Positions 1 through 9,855 are shown, counted from the stretch's first letter. The stretch is DNA of 64,000 nt from CBDDKZ01 sp965230415 (GCA_965230415.1 CBDDKZ010000005.1:62001-126000), one strand, 5' to 3'. Translations and numbers: made by a program. Notes: generated from the letters alone by a model not told the origin.

Positions 1-1
1 A

Positions 2-145
2 AGAGCAACCAAGGTTCCAGGTCATAAAAACTTCATCTATAAGGTCTTCGCTAATGGCAAAGAACTCAAGCCTGGCGATAAACTCGAATTATATACAAAA
101 ATCGACTACCAGGTGGGTAACGGTAATTTTAATGACGAAAATTGA
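2..145 (+). CDS. C-terminal fragment of an unidentified protein, PASTA-like end
   Basis: The window opens inside a reading frame that runs from base 2 to a TGA at 143-145 and gives 47 residues ending in NGNFNDEN. The stretch with Lys-Pro-Gly-Asp before a Leu-Glu-Leu-Tyr strand resembles the end of a PASTA repeat as found in Bacteroidota membrane proteins, but the piece is too short to be sure. The 5' part lies outside the window. It is followed after 70 bases by a T9SS-exported protein gene on the same strand. Confidence 0.45.
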   Translation, partial: RATKVPGHKNFIYKVFANGKELKPGDKLELYTKIDYQVGNGNFNDEN

Positions 146-214
146 GGAATAAAAAATAATACTAATACAAAAGAATAATCATTTAAGCTCGTTATGTAGC
201 TAGACCCTTATTAG

Positions 215-2155
215 ATGAAAAGAATAATTCTACTTGGATCGGTGTTATTACTCACATTAATTGCCAAATCGCAACTTAGCGTTGTTCCGTTTGAGCACAA
301 TAAGCTTCATGCTCAGCCTGCGGCTAAAATGACCGCTTCCGTTCATGAAGACACTATTAATTTGCCTTTTTTTGACAATTTTAGTGAAAGTCACATCTAT
401 CCGGATTCCTCCAAATGGCTGAGTTCCAGTGGTACTTTTATAAGTAACCGTTTTTGTGAAAACCCCCCAAGCCCGAATTGCGCCACTTTTGATGGTCTTA
501 CTATCGAAGGAACACCTTACTTCTTCCCTGAATTTAACGGTGTTAATACTGTCCAACAAGAAGGCATCACCGACGTATTGACCTCACAACATATCGACCT
601 TTCAGGTTTTTCGGAATCAGATCAGCTGGCCTTAAGCTTCTTTTGGCAAAAAGGTGGTATCGAAGACGAAATGAGACCAAATCCTTCAACAGGAGATTCC
701 CTGAGCTTATTCTTTTTAGCTAAAGACACCCTTTGGCGAAAAGCATGGCCTATAAGCCCTGAAGAATTTGACACCATCACCAATGCACCTAACGGCCAAC
801 AGTTTAATTATCAATTTGTGGAGATAACAGACTCTATTTTCTTTCATGAAGGATTTCAATTTAAGTTCGAGACTTTTGGACGCCAATCCGGGTATTACGA
901 TATGTGGCAAATTGACAATGTAGAATTGAACAATAATAGAGATACCGAAGCATGGACTAATGATATGTCGAGTAACAAAATTCCTACTTCATTATTTAAA
1001 GAATTCTCAGCTATACCTATCGATCATTTTCTTGAAGACCCTGAAAGTTTTTTAAGCGATACTATTTATTCGCAGTTAATAAATGCACAGTACAACAGAC
1101 AAGACTTTGCCAACGACGGACCTACGCAAATAGTAGCCAAGACTGCCAATGGCGAACAACAAATTATTCAGGGTACAACCGATTTCAACACAACCAATCT
1201 TATTGAACCCATGGAACTTTTCGAAACGTATTGGTCGCTTGACAAAAGCGCTATAGCACAAGGAATTGTAAACGCATTGGCTAGCAATCCCGATTATATG
1301 GTACTCGAAACCACAATTAGCGTCAACGGTTCGGACAATATCACCAATACTGATTCTATAAGCGTTGTCAACACCCTGGAAAATTATTTATCATATGACG
1401 ACGGCACACCGGAACTGGGCATCAGCATGAAAGGATATGGTGAATTAGCACTTGAGTACAACATCATAAAGGATGCCGACCTTATTGGTATCGACTTTCT
1501 TTTCCCTAAATTTGATTTCGATTTAAGTGTAGAAAGAATCAATATTCATGTGTGGTCAGAAATTTACGGACCAGATAACCAGGAAGGTTCCGTAAGCCTC
1601 ATCGAGGATGGAAACAAAGCCTCATTAAAAATAGAATACCCGGACACCTTATTCGCTACAGCCAATAATGACCTTTATGATTTCACCACCATCTATTTCG
1701 AAGAGCCAATCAGCATACCTGCCGGTAAGTTCTATGTTGGTTATGACCAAAATACGGAAACCAACTTACCAATAGGACTCGACAAAAGTTCCGACCACCT
1801 TCAAAAAATGTGGTTTAGAAACAGTGCTTCTTCTTTCTTCAGTCAGGATTTTGAATTCGACGCCTGGGGTAACATCATGATCAGGCCGCGATTTGGAGAC
1901 AAAGTTTTGAGTATCTTTGATAAGTCTGACAAACAGGAATCGCTTGTCTATCCTAATCCCTCCTCAGGAACTATTTATATCAATGAAGGTTATCGGCTAA
2001 ACGCTGTATACGACCTGAATGGGATTGATGTGACCAACGAAATACAAGTAAACCCCGAAGAACGACAGCTTGAGTTTTCCGGTAAAGGACTTTATTTACT
2101 GGAGTTAAAAAACCAACGGGACGAACCACTGATGCAAAAGGTCTTCCTGGAGTAA
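215..2155 (+). CDS. Exported protein with T9SS type A C-terminal sorting domain
   Basis: This 646-residue protein starts with a signal peptide (about residues 1-19, hydrophobic core LLGSVLLLTLIA) for Sec export. It ends with a type A type IX sorting domain: the motif VYPNPSSG at about residue 570 followed by short beta strands to the C-terminus. Such domains direct proteins through the outer membrane by the Por/gliding secretion system and are normally cleaved off. The body looks like beta sandwiches (a jelly-roll-like region around residues 100-235) with no catalytic motif that I recognise. It is probably a cell-surface or secreted protein of unknown role. It stands alone; the next gene is convergent. 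Confidence 0.85.
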   Translation: MKRIILLGSVLLLTLIAKSQLSVVPFEHNKLHAQPAAKMTASVHEDTINLPFFDNFSESHIYPDSSKWLSSSGTFISNRFCENPPSPNCATFDGLTIEGTPYFFPEFNGVNTVQQEGITDVLTSQHIDLSGFSESDQLALSFFWQKGGIEDEMRPNPSTGDSLSLFFLAKDTLWRKAWPISPEEFDTITNAPNGQQFNYQFVEITDSIFFHEGFQFKFETFGRQSGYYDMWQIDNVELNNNRDTEAWTNDMSSNKIPTSLFKEFSAIPIDHFLEDPESFLSDTIYSQLINAQYNRQDFANDGPTQIVAKTANGEQQIIQGTTDFNTTNLIEPMELFETYWSLDKSAIAQGIVNALASNPDYMVLETTISVNGSDNITNTDSISVVNTLENYLSYDDGTPELGISMKGYGELALEYNIIKDADLIGIDFLFPKFDFDLSVERINIHVWSEIYGPDNQEGSVSLIEDGNKASLKIEYPDTLFATANNDLYDFTTIYFEEPISIPAGKFYVGYDQNTETNLPIGLDKSSDHLQKMWFRNSASSFFSQDFEFDAWGNIMIRPRFGDKVLSIFDKSDKQESLVYPNPSSGTIYINEGYRLNAVYDLNGIDVTNEIQVNPEERQLEFSGKGLYLLELKNQRDEPLMQKVFLE

Positions 2156-2387
2156 CTCTAGCCATTTCCTCCCTCTTCATATGATCTTTAATTCTTTTTA
2201 AAACGACTTCGTTGAATAATAAGGAATACACGTTCCCACTTAAGTTAAATTGATTTAAAAGCCCTTATGATAGACCAAAAGAATTACTCATACAATATAC
2301 GTGAAAGCACTCGCTAGTACGCTAAGGCTTGAAAACATCACAATCCGCTATTATTTCAAAAGCTCAAAGGCAGTGATCCCCGATCAG

Positions 2388-3662
2388 TTACATACCATTA
2401 AATGGCGACGGACTAAAGCTGATAATAAATATCACAAATGCAATCCAGGCCAAAACCTTGCGCTTGGTATCCAGTCGTTGTTCTTCATGAACCGGAGGGT
2501 GGTACACCCCCATAAAACGCCCTAATAACAATCCAAAAAACAACCAACCCGGATAACCTTCCACTTCAGGAAAAAAGGTGCTCATCATAAAATGAAAGGT
2601 ATATATGGCAACAGCAACCATTGCCACCGTCCTTCGCTCATCAAAAACGCGCAAATACATGATAAAAATAAATCCGATGTACAGCAGTCCATTCAAAATT
2701 ACATTTGCCAGGTCGTTGTGAGGATTTATGGATATAAATTCATTCCCCAGGCCTGCATATAAAATGAAGGCAGTAAATATCATGGGAGAAATAAGGCGGT
2801 GATTCTTCTCTCCAACAAGCCCAAAAAGGATATGCCCCCCATCGAGCTGACCAATAGGCATTAAATTGAGTGCGGTAAAAAAGAGTGCTAAATAGCCTGC
2901 AAACAAAAAGGGATAATGCAATAAATCGTATTTTGTTGGTATACGCGACTTGTCCTCTACCACAAAATTTTCGAAGAACCAAAATGTAATATTACCGCCC
3001 ACATGAAATAAATACTCCTCCGGATTGATGTCTTCTTGCACTCCTGCTTCCTTCGCCTGACTTTCTATTCGATGAAACACTTCCTCCAGGTGCTTTTTAT
3101 CGAAATCTTCGCCATACTTATCTTTAGCCACCTGGTAATAGGCGTTTACCTCGATAAGGTAGTCTTTACTGGGTAAATGGGTAAATCCATAGGTAAGCAA
3201 TAAAATAGCTACTACCCAACCGGCCAAAGGTCCCGCTATGCCAATATCAAAATACTGTTTGGTAGTACGAGTAATATCTCGAATGCGGATTACAGCTCCC
3301 ATCGTTCCTATCCAAACCATTCCCATAAGCGGAAACCAAACAGGAATGTAGTACGGCAAGCTTGTTTTTATTTTATAATACCGGGCCATAAAATAATGAC
3401 CAAATTCGTGGCAGGTGAGAATGAACAAAAAAGGAATTGAGTACCACAGTCCGTCTTTAATGTCACTCCAAGACATAAACCATTGCCATTTTGTCGATTT
3501 GACGCCATTCATTATAGCTTCGTCGTCGACCTCTGGAAGAGCACCAAAACTAAAATTTGGATAATTCGAGTGTTCGGCACCGGCTAATGTGGCGGCAACG
3601 AACGTAAGCAAAAATAAACCTATATGAATGCTATACTTTTTCCAGCTGTGCTGTTCAGGCAT
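2388..3662 (-). CDS. Site-2 protease-type (M50) membrane metalloprotease
   Basis: The 424-residue protein has several membrane segments and the zinc motif HEFGH at residues 85-89 inside a hydrophobic helix. A second conserved motif, NLMPIGQLDGGH, near residue 270 supplies the third zinc ligand (Asp). Both together define M50 site-2-type intramembrane proteases, which cut membrane proteins within the bilayer, often anti-sigma factors. The long soluble insert between the two motifs (about residues 170-245) is a family feature of the Bacteroidota/plant EGY-like branch. Its start overlaps the end of the upstream HAD phosphatase gene by 8 bases, so the two are probably co-transcribed. The substrate is unknown. 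Confidence 0.88.
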   Translation of the reverse strand: MPEQHSWKKYSIHIGLFLLTFVAATLAGAEHSNYPNFSFGALPEVDDEAIMNGVKSTKWQWFMSWSDIKDGLWYSIPFLFILTCHEFGHYFMARYYKIKTSLPYYIPVWFPLMGMVWIGTMGAVIRIRDITRTTKQYFDIGIAGPLAGWVVAILLLTYGFTHLPSKDYLIEVNAYYQVAKDKYGEDFDKKHLEEVFHRIESQAKEAGVQEDINPEEYLFHVGGNITFWFFENFVVEDKSRIPTKYDLLHYPFLFAGYLALFFTALNLMPIGQLDGGHILFGLVGEKNHRLISPMIFTAFILYAGLGNEFISINPHNDLANVILNGLLYIGFIFIMYLRVFDERRTVAMVAVAIYTFHFMMSTFFPEVEGYPGWLFFGLLLGRFMGVYHPPVHEEQRLDTKRKVLAWIAFVIFIISFSPSPFNGM

Positions 3663-4281
3663 CCTTTAAATATTCAGTGATAGAACTATCTTTTTTGACT
3701 TGTATGGTATGTATTCCCAAAGCAGAGGCCGAGCGCACGTTGTCGGAGTTATCGTCTAAGAACAAGGTCTCCTCTGGTTTCATATTCCCCTGTTTCATTA
3801 CACGCAGGTATATTTCAGGGTCTGGCTTCCTGATTTCAAGTTTGTAAGAATAAAAAGCTATTTCGAATAAATCGTCTAACTTTTCGATGCCACTTACTGC
3901 TTTCAAGCGACGGTTAGTTTCAATAATGTGTAAATCGCTTGTATTACTCAACAAGAATAAACGGTATTTACCTTCCAAACGCTTTATTGTCTCAACACGA
4001 TGGGCAGGAATATCCAGTAAGATCTCATTCCAGGCCTTGATAATTTTGTCATCTCCTGAATCCAGATTTAAATTTTCCTTTAAAAACGTAATGAAACTCG
4101 CATTGCTAAAATCACCGGACTCGTAACGTTCAAAAACCTGAAGATCATCAAACTGTGCCTTAGTATCTTCGAGGCTTTTCCCCATCAGATCGGCAAAGGC
4201 CTGATAGGTTTTGGATGGATCGATATTGATGATTACGTCACCCAGATCAAATATTATATTCTTAATGTTCTTAAAATCCAT
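3655..4281 (-). CDS. HAD-family phosphatase, YihX-like
   Basis: The 208-residue protein opens with the HAD motif I in the DLG-x-V form (IIFDLGDVIINID, nucleophile Asp12), has motif II LLSNTS near residue 115 and the acidic motif IV FLDDNSDN near residue 175. This pattern and length match the HAD-IA subgroup that includes E. coli YihX, a sugar-phosphate phosphatase. The exact substrate cannot be read from the sequence. It is the first gene of a two-gene minus-strand unit with the M50 protease, whose start codon lies inside its last codons. Confidence 0.85.
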   Translation of the reverse strand: MDFKNIKNIIFDLGDVIINIDPSKTYQAFADLMGKSLEDTKAQFDDLQVFERYESGDFSNASFITFLKENLNLDSGDDKIIKAWNEILLDIPAHRVETIKRLEGKYRLFLLSNTSDLHIIETNRRLKAVSGIEKLDDLFEIAFYSYKLEIRKPDPEIYLRVMKQGNMKPEETLFLDDNSDNVRSASALGIHTIQVKKDSSITEYLKDA

Positions 4282-4431
4282 GGCTATATCCCTAATTCAC
4301 GGGCAATTTAAGGTAAAAATCGTTCAAATTTTATAATTAAAGGCCGAGATTTGACTTTTACGATACGATAAGTCCATTTTCAGGCATTTCTTTGTAGTTT
4401 TAGCCTACTTTCAACATTCTATTTAATATCG

Positions 4432-5460
4432 ATGCGCTATAAAATCACTCATTTCGCTTTACTAATAATCACATTTCTTCCCGGCGCTTTCCTGAATGCA
4501 CAAGATGTAAACACCATTGAAAACCTCGTTTTGGAAGGTGGCGGTATTCGTGGAATAGCCTATGTGGGCGCCATACAGGAATTGGAAATGCAAGACAAAA
4601 TACAATCGATAAAAAGAGTTGGCGGAACATCTGCTGGTGCCATCACCGCACTACTTCTTTCTCTGGGCTACAACGCGCAAGAAATGGATAGCATTCTTTT
4701 CGAAACCAACTTCGGTAGTTTTAACCAGGGGCAGTTTATTTTTATTGGCGGAATTAGCCGCATGTTTAAAAGATATGGCTGGTACCGCCACGAACGTTTT
4801 CGAAAATGGTTAGAGCAATTAATTATAGGTAAAACAGGAAGTCCCAATCTTACCTTTGACAATTTAAGAGAATTAAGTAGCTCCAATTCACAGTATAAAG
4901 AATTATTTGTAGTAGGCACCAGCCTCACCAAACAAGCACCAATAACCTTTTCACATCACTCCTTTCCTGACATGCCCATTAGCGATGCTGTATTAATATC
5001 GATGTCGGTCCCTCTTTATTTCGAAGCGGTGTTCATGGAACCGGACGGCACAGTTGTACCTGCCAAGAAGGCCAGTGACAGCTGCCATGTTATGATAGAT
5101 GGAGGTGTTGTAGCCAATTACCCTATACATATATTCGATAAGGAGCCATTTGTTCAAGGAAACGAAATTAATAATCAGACGCTAGGTCTTCGCCTGGAGA
5201 GTGACGAACAGTATACTTACCAGAAAAGTCACGAAGGACTGGCCCCTCAGCAAATACATTCAATAAAAGACTATACCAACGCCTTTTACACCTTGATTAT
5301 TGAACAATTGAACCGGCAACAACTTCAAAAAGAAGATTGGAACCGCACTATTTCCATCCCTACACGAGGTATAGGCCCTAAAGTAAAACGATTAAGTAAG
5401 GAGCAAAAAACACTGTTAACTGAAGCCGGAAAAACCGGGGTCAGGGATTATTTTGATTGA
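4432..5460 (+). CDS. Exported patatin-like phospholipase
   Basis: The 342-residue protein carries a signal peptide (residues 1-24, ending LNAQ). It then has all patatin hallmarks: the oxyanion loop EGGGIRG (35-41), the nucleophile elbow GTSAG (65-69, Ser67) and the catalytic Asp in IDGGV near residue 222. Patatins use a Ser-Asp dyad to hydrolyse acyl esters of membrane lipids. Compared with cytosolic patatins, the signal peptide puts this one in the periplasm or outer membrane, possibly for lipid turnover or attack on other cells. It is a single gene transcribed away from the HAD/M50 pair. Confidence 0.88.
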   Translation: MRYKITHFALLIITFLPGAFLNAQDVNTIENLVLEGGGIRGIAYVGAIQELEMQDKIQSIKRVGGTSAGAITALLLSLGYNAQEMDSILFETNFGSFNQGQFIFIGGISRMFKRYGWYRHERFRKWLEQLIIGKTGSPNLTFDNLRELSSSNSQYKELFVVGTSLTKQAPITFSHHSFPDMPISDAVLISMSVPLYFEAVFMEPDGTVVPAKKASDSCHVMIDGGVVANYPIHIFDKEPFVQGNEINNQTLGLRLESDEQYTYQKSHEGLAPQQIHSIKDYTNAFYTLIIEQLNRQQLQKEDWNRTISIPTRGIGPKVKRLSKEQKTLLTEAGKTGVRDYFD

Positions 5461-5613
5461 AAATATCAATAGCTTATTTAAATCTTAGCGAGCTGCTAAG
5501 ATTAGCACAAGCGAAACACCGCTGTAATCCGACATGGTTATAAGATATAGTAACAGGCTTATAAAGTTTCTCGATTACAAATCAAGAAAAGCCTCGAATT
5601 ACAAGAGCAAAAA

Positions 5614-6324
5614 TTAGTAATTAAGGTAAAAGGCCCGGGTAAGTTTTTTGTATTCGGCAGCATGTGCTCCATTAGTTGCTCTTACAGCCAATTCTTCAAC
5701 TAAACAGTTAGTTTTGATTCTCGAAAACTCCATGAGCCGTCTCACTTCACCCCCACCCTCCTTACCAAGAATGCGACAATAACGAATGACATGCAGCCCC
5801 TTTTTGCCGGCCAATGCGATCACTTTCGCTACGGCCTCAGCAGGAATTACTAAGGCAAAAACACCCTCATTTTTTAATAATTTATTTACTACCTCTATTA
5901 AAAGTTCAAACGATAAAGAATCGGTGTGCCGAGCCAGGACATGCGATGACGACCTTTGCGGCTTGGTGTGTTGAAAATAGGGTGGATTGCTAACTATACA
6001 ATCAAATTTCAATTCCGTTTCAAAATCAAGAATATCACTTTCCATTATTTGGATTCTTTCACTCCATGGACTCAATTTTACATTCTCTTTGGCCTGTTGG
6101 GCCGCCATTTTATCAAGCTCTACCCCTTTTATATATACACTTGCGTTAGTTCGCTGAGCAGCCATTAGCGCAATGAGCCCCGTACCTGTCCCTATATCCA
6201 GTATACAACCGGATTCAGGCATGGACACCCAACTCCCTAACAAGACACCATCGGTGCCTACCTTCATGGCACAGCGTTCCTGCTCGATGCGAAATTGCCT
6301 GAACTGAAAATAAGTATTCGCCAA
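5614..6324 (-). CDS. trmN: tRNA1(Val) adenine(37)-N6-methyltransferase
   Basis: This 236-residue Rossmann-fold methyltransferase has the SAM-binding motif I LDIGTGTGLIAL (about 42-53) and the catalytic NPPY motif of N6-adenine methylases (SNPPYF, about 110-115). The N-terminal segment FRIEQERCAMKVGTDGVLLG is the signature of the YfiC/TrmN group, which methylates A37 of tRNA1-Val. Length fits the family. It lies 11 bases downstream of the aldo/keto reductase gene on the same strand, so they may share a transcript. Confidence 0.9.
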   Translation of the reverse strand: MANTYFQFRQFRIEQERCAMKVGTDGVLLGSWVSMPESGCILDIGTGTGLIALMAAQRTNASVYIKGVELDKMAAQQAKENVKLSPWSERIQIMESDILDFETELKFDCIVSNPPYFQHTKPQRSSSHVLARHTDSLSFELLIEVVNKLLKNEGVFALVIPAEAVAKVIALAGKKGLHVIRYCRILGKEGGGEVRRLMEFSRIKTNCLVEELAVRATNGAHAAEYKKLTRAFYLNY

Positions 6325-6335
6325 ATTACTATAAA

Positions 6336-7376
6336 TTAAGGCGCCGGGTTAGAAATCTCACCATGCACCTCATTAATAGCCTTTAACAACTCATCATTGA
6401 AATCAACTTCAACACTTGAAATGTTTTCCTTCAATTGATCGATATTGGTTGCACCAATAATGTTACTACCCAACCAGGGTCTTGTATTGATAAAAGCCAA
6501 GGCCAGCTGTGCTAATGACATTCCTGCATCTTTAGCAATCTCATTGTACCTGAGCGATGCCTCCATACATTGTGTGCTCGAATACCGGGCGAAGTTAGGA
6601 AATAATGTAAGTCGTGCGTTTTCAGGCTTTTGATTATTGAAGTATTTCCCTGTCAACATGCCAAAACCAAGTGGCGAATAAGCCAATAGTCCCATATGCT
6701 CCCTCATACACATCTCTGCCAGGCCTACGTCAAAAGACCTGTTCAACAAACTATAAGGATTTTGTATCGATATAATTTTAGGCAAGTTGTGTTTTTCTGC
6801 CAAATTCAAAATTCGGTGCACTCCCCATGGTGTTTCGTTAGACACACCGATATAACGTATCTTTCCGTCATTAATAAAACCTTGAAGTACAGTAAGCGCC
6901 TCCATGAAATTGTCTTCCCATTGCTCATCAGGGTCGAAGGTATAATCCAATTTCCCGAAGCTGTTCACCTTTCTTTCGGGCCAGTGCAACTGATACAAAT
7001 CGATATAATCGGTTTGCAAACGTGTCAAACTAGCTTCCAGCGCTTCATTTAGCTGCCTTTTGCCAAAGCCCAGATCTTCACGTATGTATTTTAAGCCTGG
7101 TGAAGGACCCGCAATTTTCGTTGCCAGCATAAAATCATCTCTCTTATTCCGTTTATGAATCCAGGTACCAATAATACTTTCTGTAGAACCCTGCGTCTCG
7201 GGTCTTCCTGGGATAGAATAGAGCTCTGCTGTATCAATAAAATTCACTCCGTGTGCCAGTGCATAGTCCAACTGTTCATGACCGTCTGCTTCATCGTTTT
7301 GCTCGCCAAAAGTCATGGTTCCCAGACAAATGGTACTGACTTTTAAATCCGAATCTCCAAGTAATTTATAATTCAT
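6336..7376 (-). CDS. tas: Tas-like NADP(H)-dependent aldo/keto reductase
   Basis: The 346-residue protein aligns from end to end, by recall, with E. coli Tas: the start LGDSDLKVSTICLGTMTFGE, the insert after Tyr53 (PGRPETQG) and the stretch KIRYIGVSNET are characteristic. The catalytic tetrad is visible as Asp48 and Tyr53, the Lys in LATKI and the His in YQLHWP. It is a cytosolic TIM-barrel oxidoreductase acting on aldehydes or ketones; the physiological substrate is not known. A GGAGG lies just upstream of the start codon on the minus strand, unusual for this AT-rich, leader-poor genome. Confidence 0.9.
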   Translation of the reverse strand: MNYKLLGDSDLKVSTICLGTMTFGEQNDEADGHEQLDYALAHGVNFIDTAELYSIPGRPETQGSTESIIGTWIHKRNKRDDFMLATKIAGPSPGLKYIREDLGFGKRQLNEALEASLTRLQTDYIDLYQLHWPERKVNSFGKLDYTFDPDEQWEDNFMEALTVLQGFINDGKIRYIGVSNETPWGVHRILNLAEKHNLPKIISIQNPYSLLNRSFDVGLAEMCMREHMGLLAYSPLGFGMLTGKYFNNQKPENARLTLFPNFARYSSTQCMEASLRYNEIAKDAGMSLAQLALAFINTRPWLGSNIIGATNIDQLKENISSVEVDFNDELLKAINEVHGEISNPAP

Positions 7377-7401
7377 CGTTGTGTCCTCCGTTTAGTTAAA
7401 C

Positions 7402-7409
7402 CAAAATTA
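7402..7409 (-). promoter_or_regulatory. Candidate Bacteroidota -7 box for the tas gene
   Basis: Read on the minus strand these bases are TAATTTTG, an exact match to the Bacteroidota -7 consensus TAnnTTTG, about 25 bases upstream of the tas start codon. No clear TTG sits at the expected -33 distance, so confidence is limited. Confidence 0.4.
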
Positions 7410-7705
7410 CTATTTAAGGTTCTAATAATGATTATTTTTTGTTGATTAAAATCAATAAAAAGAAAGTCCGAATAGTTTAAACTAGTGAGAGCAGGTTATG
7501 GGCGACAATATTGTACGGATTAAAGAGTTTTTTGAACTATTTCGTCAAAAAATCGTCAAGATCCTGTCGAAATAATTTCCGATTGTCATTTTTTTCTGTT
7601 ATTTTTCGATAATGCTGCTTAAAACGTAATTCTTACAATAACTTAACTTTTAAGTTTTATTAAATGATAAGTGGAGCGCATAAAGCTAGAAGATACTGTA
7701 GAGAT

Positions 7706-9004
7706 ATGATGAAAAACATTCGTTCAATAGTAGGACTAACCATTTTGGCACTTGCTACGAGCACTTTTGCCCAGCAATTGCCACAGTACACGCACTTTAT
7801 GACCAATGAGTTTTTGGTTAACCCTGCCGTTTCAGGAATTGAAGATTGGGTGGATATTAAGACAGGTTATAGAAATCAGTGGACCGGATTTGAATCTCAC
7901 GTCCAAAATAACAATGGAAATGCATCTCAAGGCACGACAGATAACTCATCTCACGATATTAACCTTGAAACACAATACTTAACAGTTCACTCTCCGATTG
8001 GCAAGCCGCACCACGCGCGTACGGCTCAAATGGATGATCATAACTGGATAGGTTTGGGGATGATCATTGCTAACGATGTAACAGCTCCCACTAAGCGTCA
8101 ATTTGCGTATCTGAACGCATCCTATAACCTTCAGCTTACTGAAAGTAAAGCATACGGGGATCAAAGACATGATGCTTTGCGATTGGCTTTTGGTATGAAT
8201 GTTGGAATGCAGCGACTTGGACTTGTTGCAGCAGGCGAAGGTGGCCTTGATTATTTACAAGATGAGGATATCGTCAACGGTAACCGCGGGATCGGTAACC
8301 ATATTGACCCTACAATCCTTGATTTGGTTGACCAGGGTAATAACAACTGGGCGAAAAACGAATTTGATGGTACCTTAGGAGCCATGATTTATTTTGGGGA
8401 ATTATTCCAAATTGGATTTACTACCTATCAAATATTTAAAAACAGAATTGATGCTGTTACGGGTGAGCTCAACACCGTTGAAAACGGCTATGATTTAAGA
8501 AGATTAACGCGTCACCATATATTCACCGCTTCTTCGAAGTTCGGATTTGATGATACTAAACGTTTGTTTGTGATGCCTTCAATATTAGTTAAAAAGACTG
8601 ACGCATCTCCTCCATCTGTAGACTTAAACCTACGTTTCGACTGGACGGATAATATTTATGGTGGTGTTACATATCGTGTGGGTGATGCTATCGCTGCTAC
8701 GGTTGGTTTATTATACGACCTTACTCCGGAGCGAAATATACACAAGCAAAACCACTTTGATTTGGAAGTTGCCTACTCCTATGACGCTACACTGAGTTCT
8801 ATACGTAGATACAGCCAGGGTAGCCATGAAATAATTGTGGGTATGCGTATTACTCCTAAATTCGTAGAACGTAACGCAGAAGGTACTAAGCAGTGGAATA
8901 AGAAAGACCAGCGTGATATGAAACACCACTCAGGTGCCAATCACCATAAGCGTGGTCACCCAAGTCAGCGTAAGCAGAAAAAACGTAGAAGTATGGGACA
9001 CTAA
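7706..9004 (+). CDS. PorP/SprF-family outer-membrane protein
   Basis: The protein (about 432 residues from the start chosen here) has a signal peptide and then QQLPQYTHFMTNEFLVNPAVSG, the typical beginning of PorP/SprF proteins. In this family the N-terminus after cleavage leads into a 12- to 14-strand beta barrel that works with type IX secretion and gliding. I chose the ATG at 7706 because a further in-frame ATG at 7664 would put 14 polar residues before the signal peptide. The C-terminus (last 45 residues) is unusually rich in His, Lys and Arg. A strong bidirectional terminator follows. No OmpA partner is adjacent; the PorE-like gene lies 4 kb away. Confidence 0.82.
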   Translation: MMKNIRSIVGLTILALATSTFAQQLPQYTHFMTNEFLVNPAVSGIEDWVDIKTGYRNQWTGFESHVQNNNGNASQGTTDNSSHDINLETQYLTVHSPIGKPHHARTAQMDDHNWIGLGMIIANDVTAPTKRQFAYLNASYNLQLTESKAYGDQRHDALRLAFGMNVGMQRLGLVAAGEGGLDYLQDEDIVNGNRGIGNHIDPTILDLVDQGNNNWAKNEFDGTLGAMIYFGELFQIGFTTYQIFKNRIDAVTGELNTVENGYDLRRLTRHHIFTASSKFGFDDTKRLFVMPSILVKKTDASPPSVDLNLRFDWTDNIYGGVTYRVGDAIAATVGLLYDLTPERNIHKQNHFDLEVAYSYDATLSSIRRYSQGSHEIIVGMRITPKFVERNAEGTKQWNKKDQRDMKHHSGANHHKRGHPSQRKQKKRRSMGH

Positions 9005-9020
9005 GAAGTCCAAAAGCATT

Positions 9021-9060
9021 AACAAAAAAGGCAATTTCAAATGAAATTGCCTTTTTTGTT
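9021..9060. terminator. Perfect 18-bp hairpin terminator
   Basis: An 18-base stem with a 4-base AAAT loop, flanked by A and T runs on both sides, so it can end transcripts from either strand. It follows the PorP/SprF gene by 17 bases. Confidence 0.9.
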
Positions 9061-9127
9061 AAAGACTCTTTTTGCAAAGCACTATCTGCTTATTTAATGC
9101 CGCTCACACCCTCCAGGTATATTTCTC

Positions 9128-9224
9128 AACCTATAAGGTTACTCTATAAACCTTCCAGGTTCCTAAAAACACCTTATAGGTAATTCCAGGAACCCGGAAG
9201 GTTCGCCAAAATACCTTATAGGTT
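9128..9224. repeat. Nested inverted-repeat (REP/MITE-like) element
   Basis: The outer arms 9128-9139 and 9213-9224 (ACCTTATAGGTT and its complement) pair perfectly over 12 bases. Inside, 9149-9163 and 9189-9203 pair over 14 of 15 bases. The centre 9171-9181 carries a further copy of ACCTTATAGGT. The whole 97-base unit could fold into a long cruciform. It sits between the PorP terminator and the DinB gene and has no coding potential. Probably a dispersed intergenic repeat. Confidence 0.75.
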
Positions 9225-9235
9225 GATTTTTTCAC

Positions 9236-9757
9236 CTATTTCATTAAATATTGATCTACCTGTTCTTTAAACTTGATATGAAATCGGAAATTCAATTCAA
9301 CTAGCTGATACCATTCTCTCCCATCCAAAAAGCCCAATTCTTCATGTTTCACTTTGTATGCTGACCCTGACTTTTCCAGGCGCTCGTCCATATCTGCCAT
9401 ATCTTTGATCAACCTAATGAGTTTGTCGCGGGTAGCCATCAAATTTTCATAGGGTCTCGGCGCTTCTTTCTCAAATGCCTTCGTTCTTTTAGATGATTGC
9501 TTCAACAAGCCTCTCGAAAAGGTCAAAAAACCCTTAAAGGTTTTCTTTCCCCTCAAAGCTCCGTCTGTACTTTCAACACATTTCTGAGCGTTGATGAGGT
9601 GAAAATTCTGTGCCTGACCAATGAGATGGGCATAAAGCTGCCCCATTGAACGCCCCGTTTCATCCGGCTTGCGCTGAAATGGCTCCTCATTATACTTCTC
9701 TAACTCGGCCAACCAAAACTTAGCCATTTCTTCAAATCTCTTATAATATTTTGTCAC
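9236..9757 (-). CDS. DinB-like four-helix-bundle protein
   Basis: The 173-residue protein begins with a helix followed by SMGQLYAHLIGQAQNFH, typical of the DinB/YfiT helical-bundle superfamily in which spaced histidines bind a divalent metal and the first His (in YAHL) is one ligand. Such proteins include thiol-dependent transferases, but many have no known reaction. It is mostly alpha-helical and probably cytosolic. It is a single gene between two intergenic regions. Confidence 0.75.
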   Translation of the reverse strand: MTKYYKRFEEMAKFWLAELEKYNEEPFQRKPDETGRSMGQLYAHLIGQAQNFHLINAQKCVESTDGALRGKKTFKGFLTFSRGLLKQSSKRTKAFEKEAPRPYENLMATRDKLIRLIKDMADMDERLEKSGSAYKVKHEELGFLDGREWYQLVELNFRFHIKFKEQVDQYLMK

Positions 9758-9847
9758 TTTGATTTAATATTTCAAAAAGTAGCCTTTGAATATACGATAA
9801 TTCATTACGAATTGTATCGTTCAGAGTTAAACTTTAGTAATTTTTTT

Positions 9848-9855
9848 TACGTTTG
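9848..9855 (+). promoter_or_regulatory. Candidate -7 box upstream of the small gene/3-hydroxyacyl-CoA dehydrogenase unit
   Basis: TACGTTTG matches TAnnTTTG exactly, 39 bases before the ATG at 9895. A TTA at 9827-9829 stands at a suitable -33 distance in place of the usual TTG. Confidence 0.45.
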
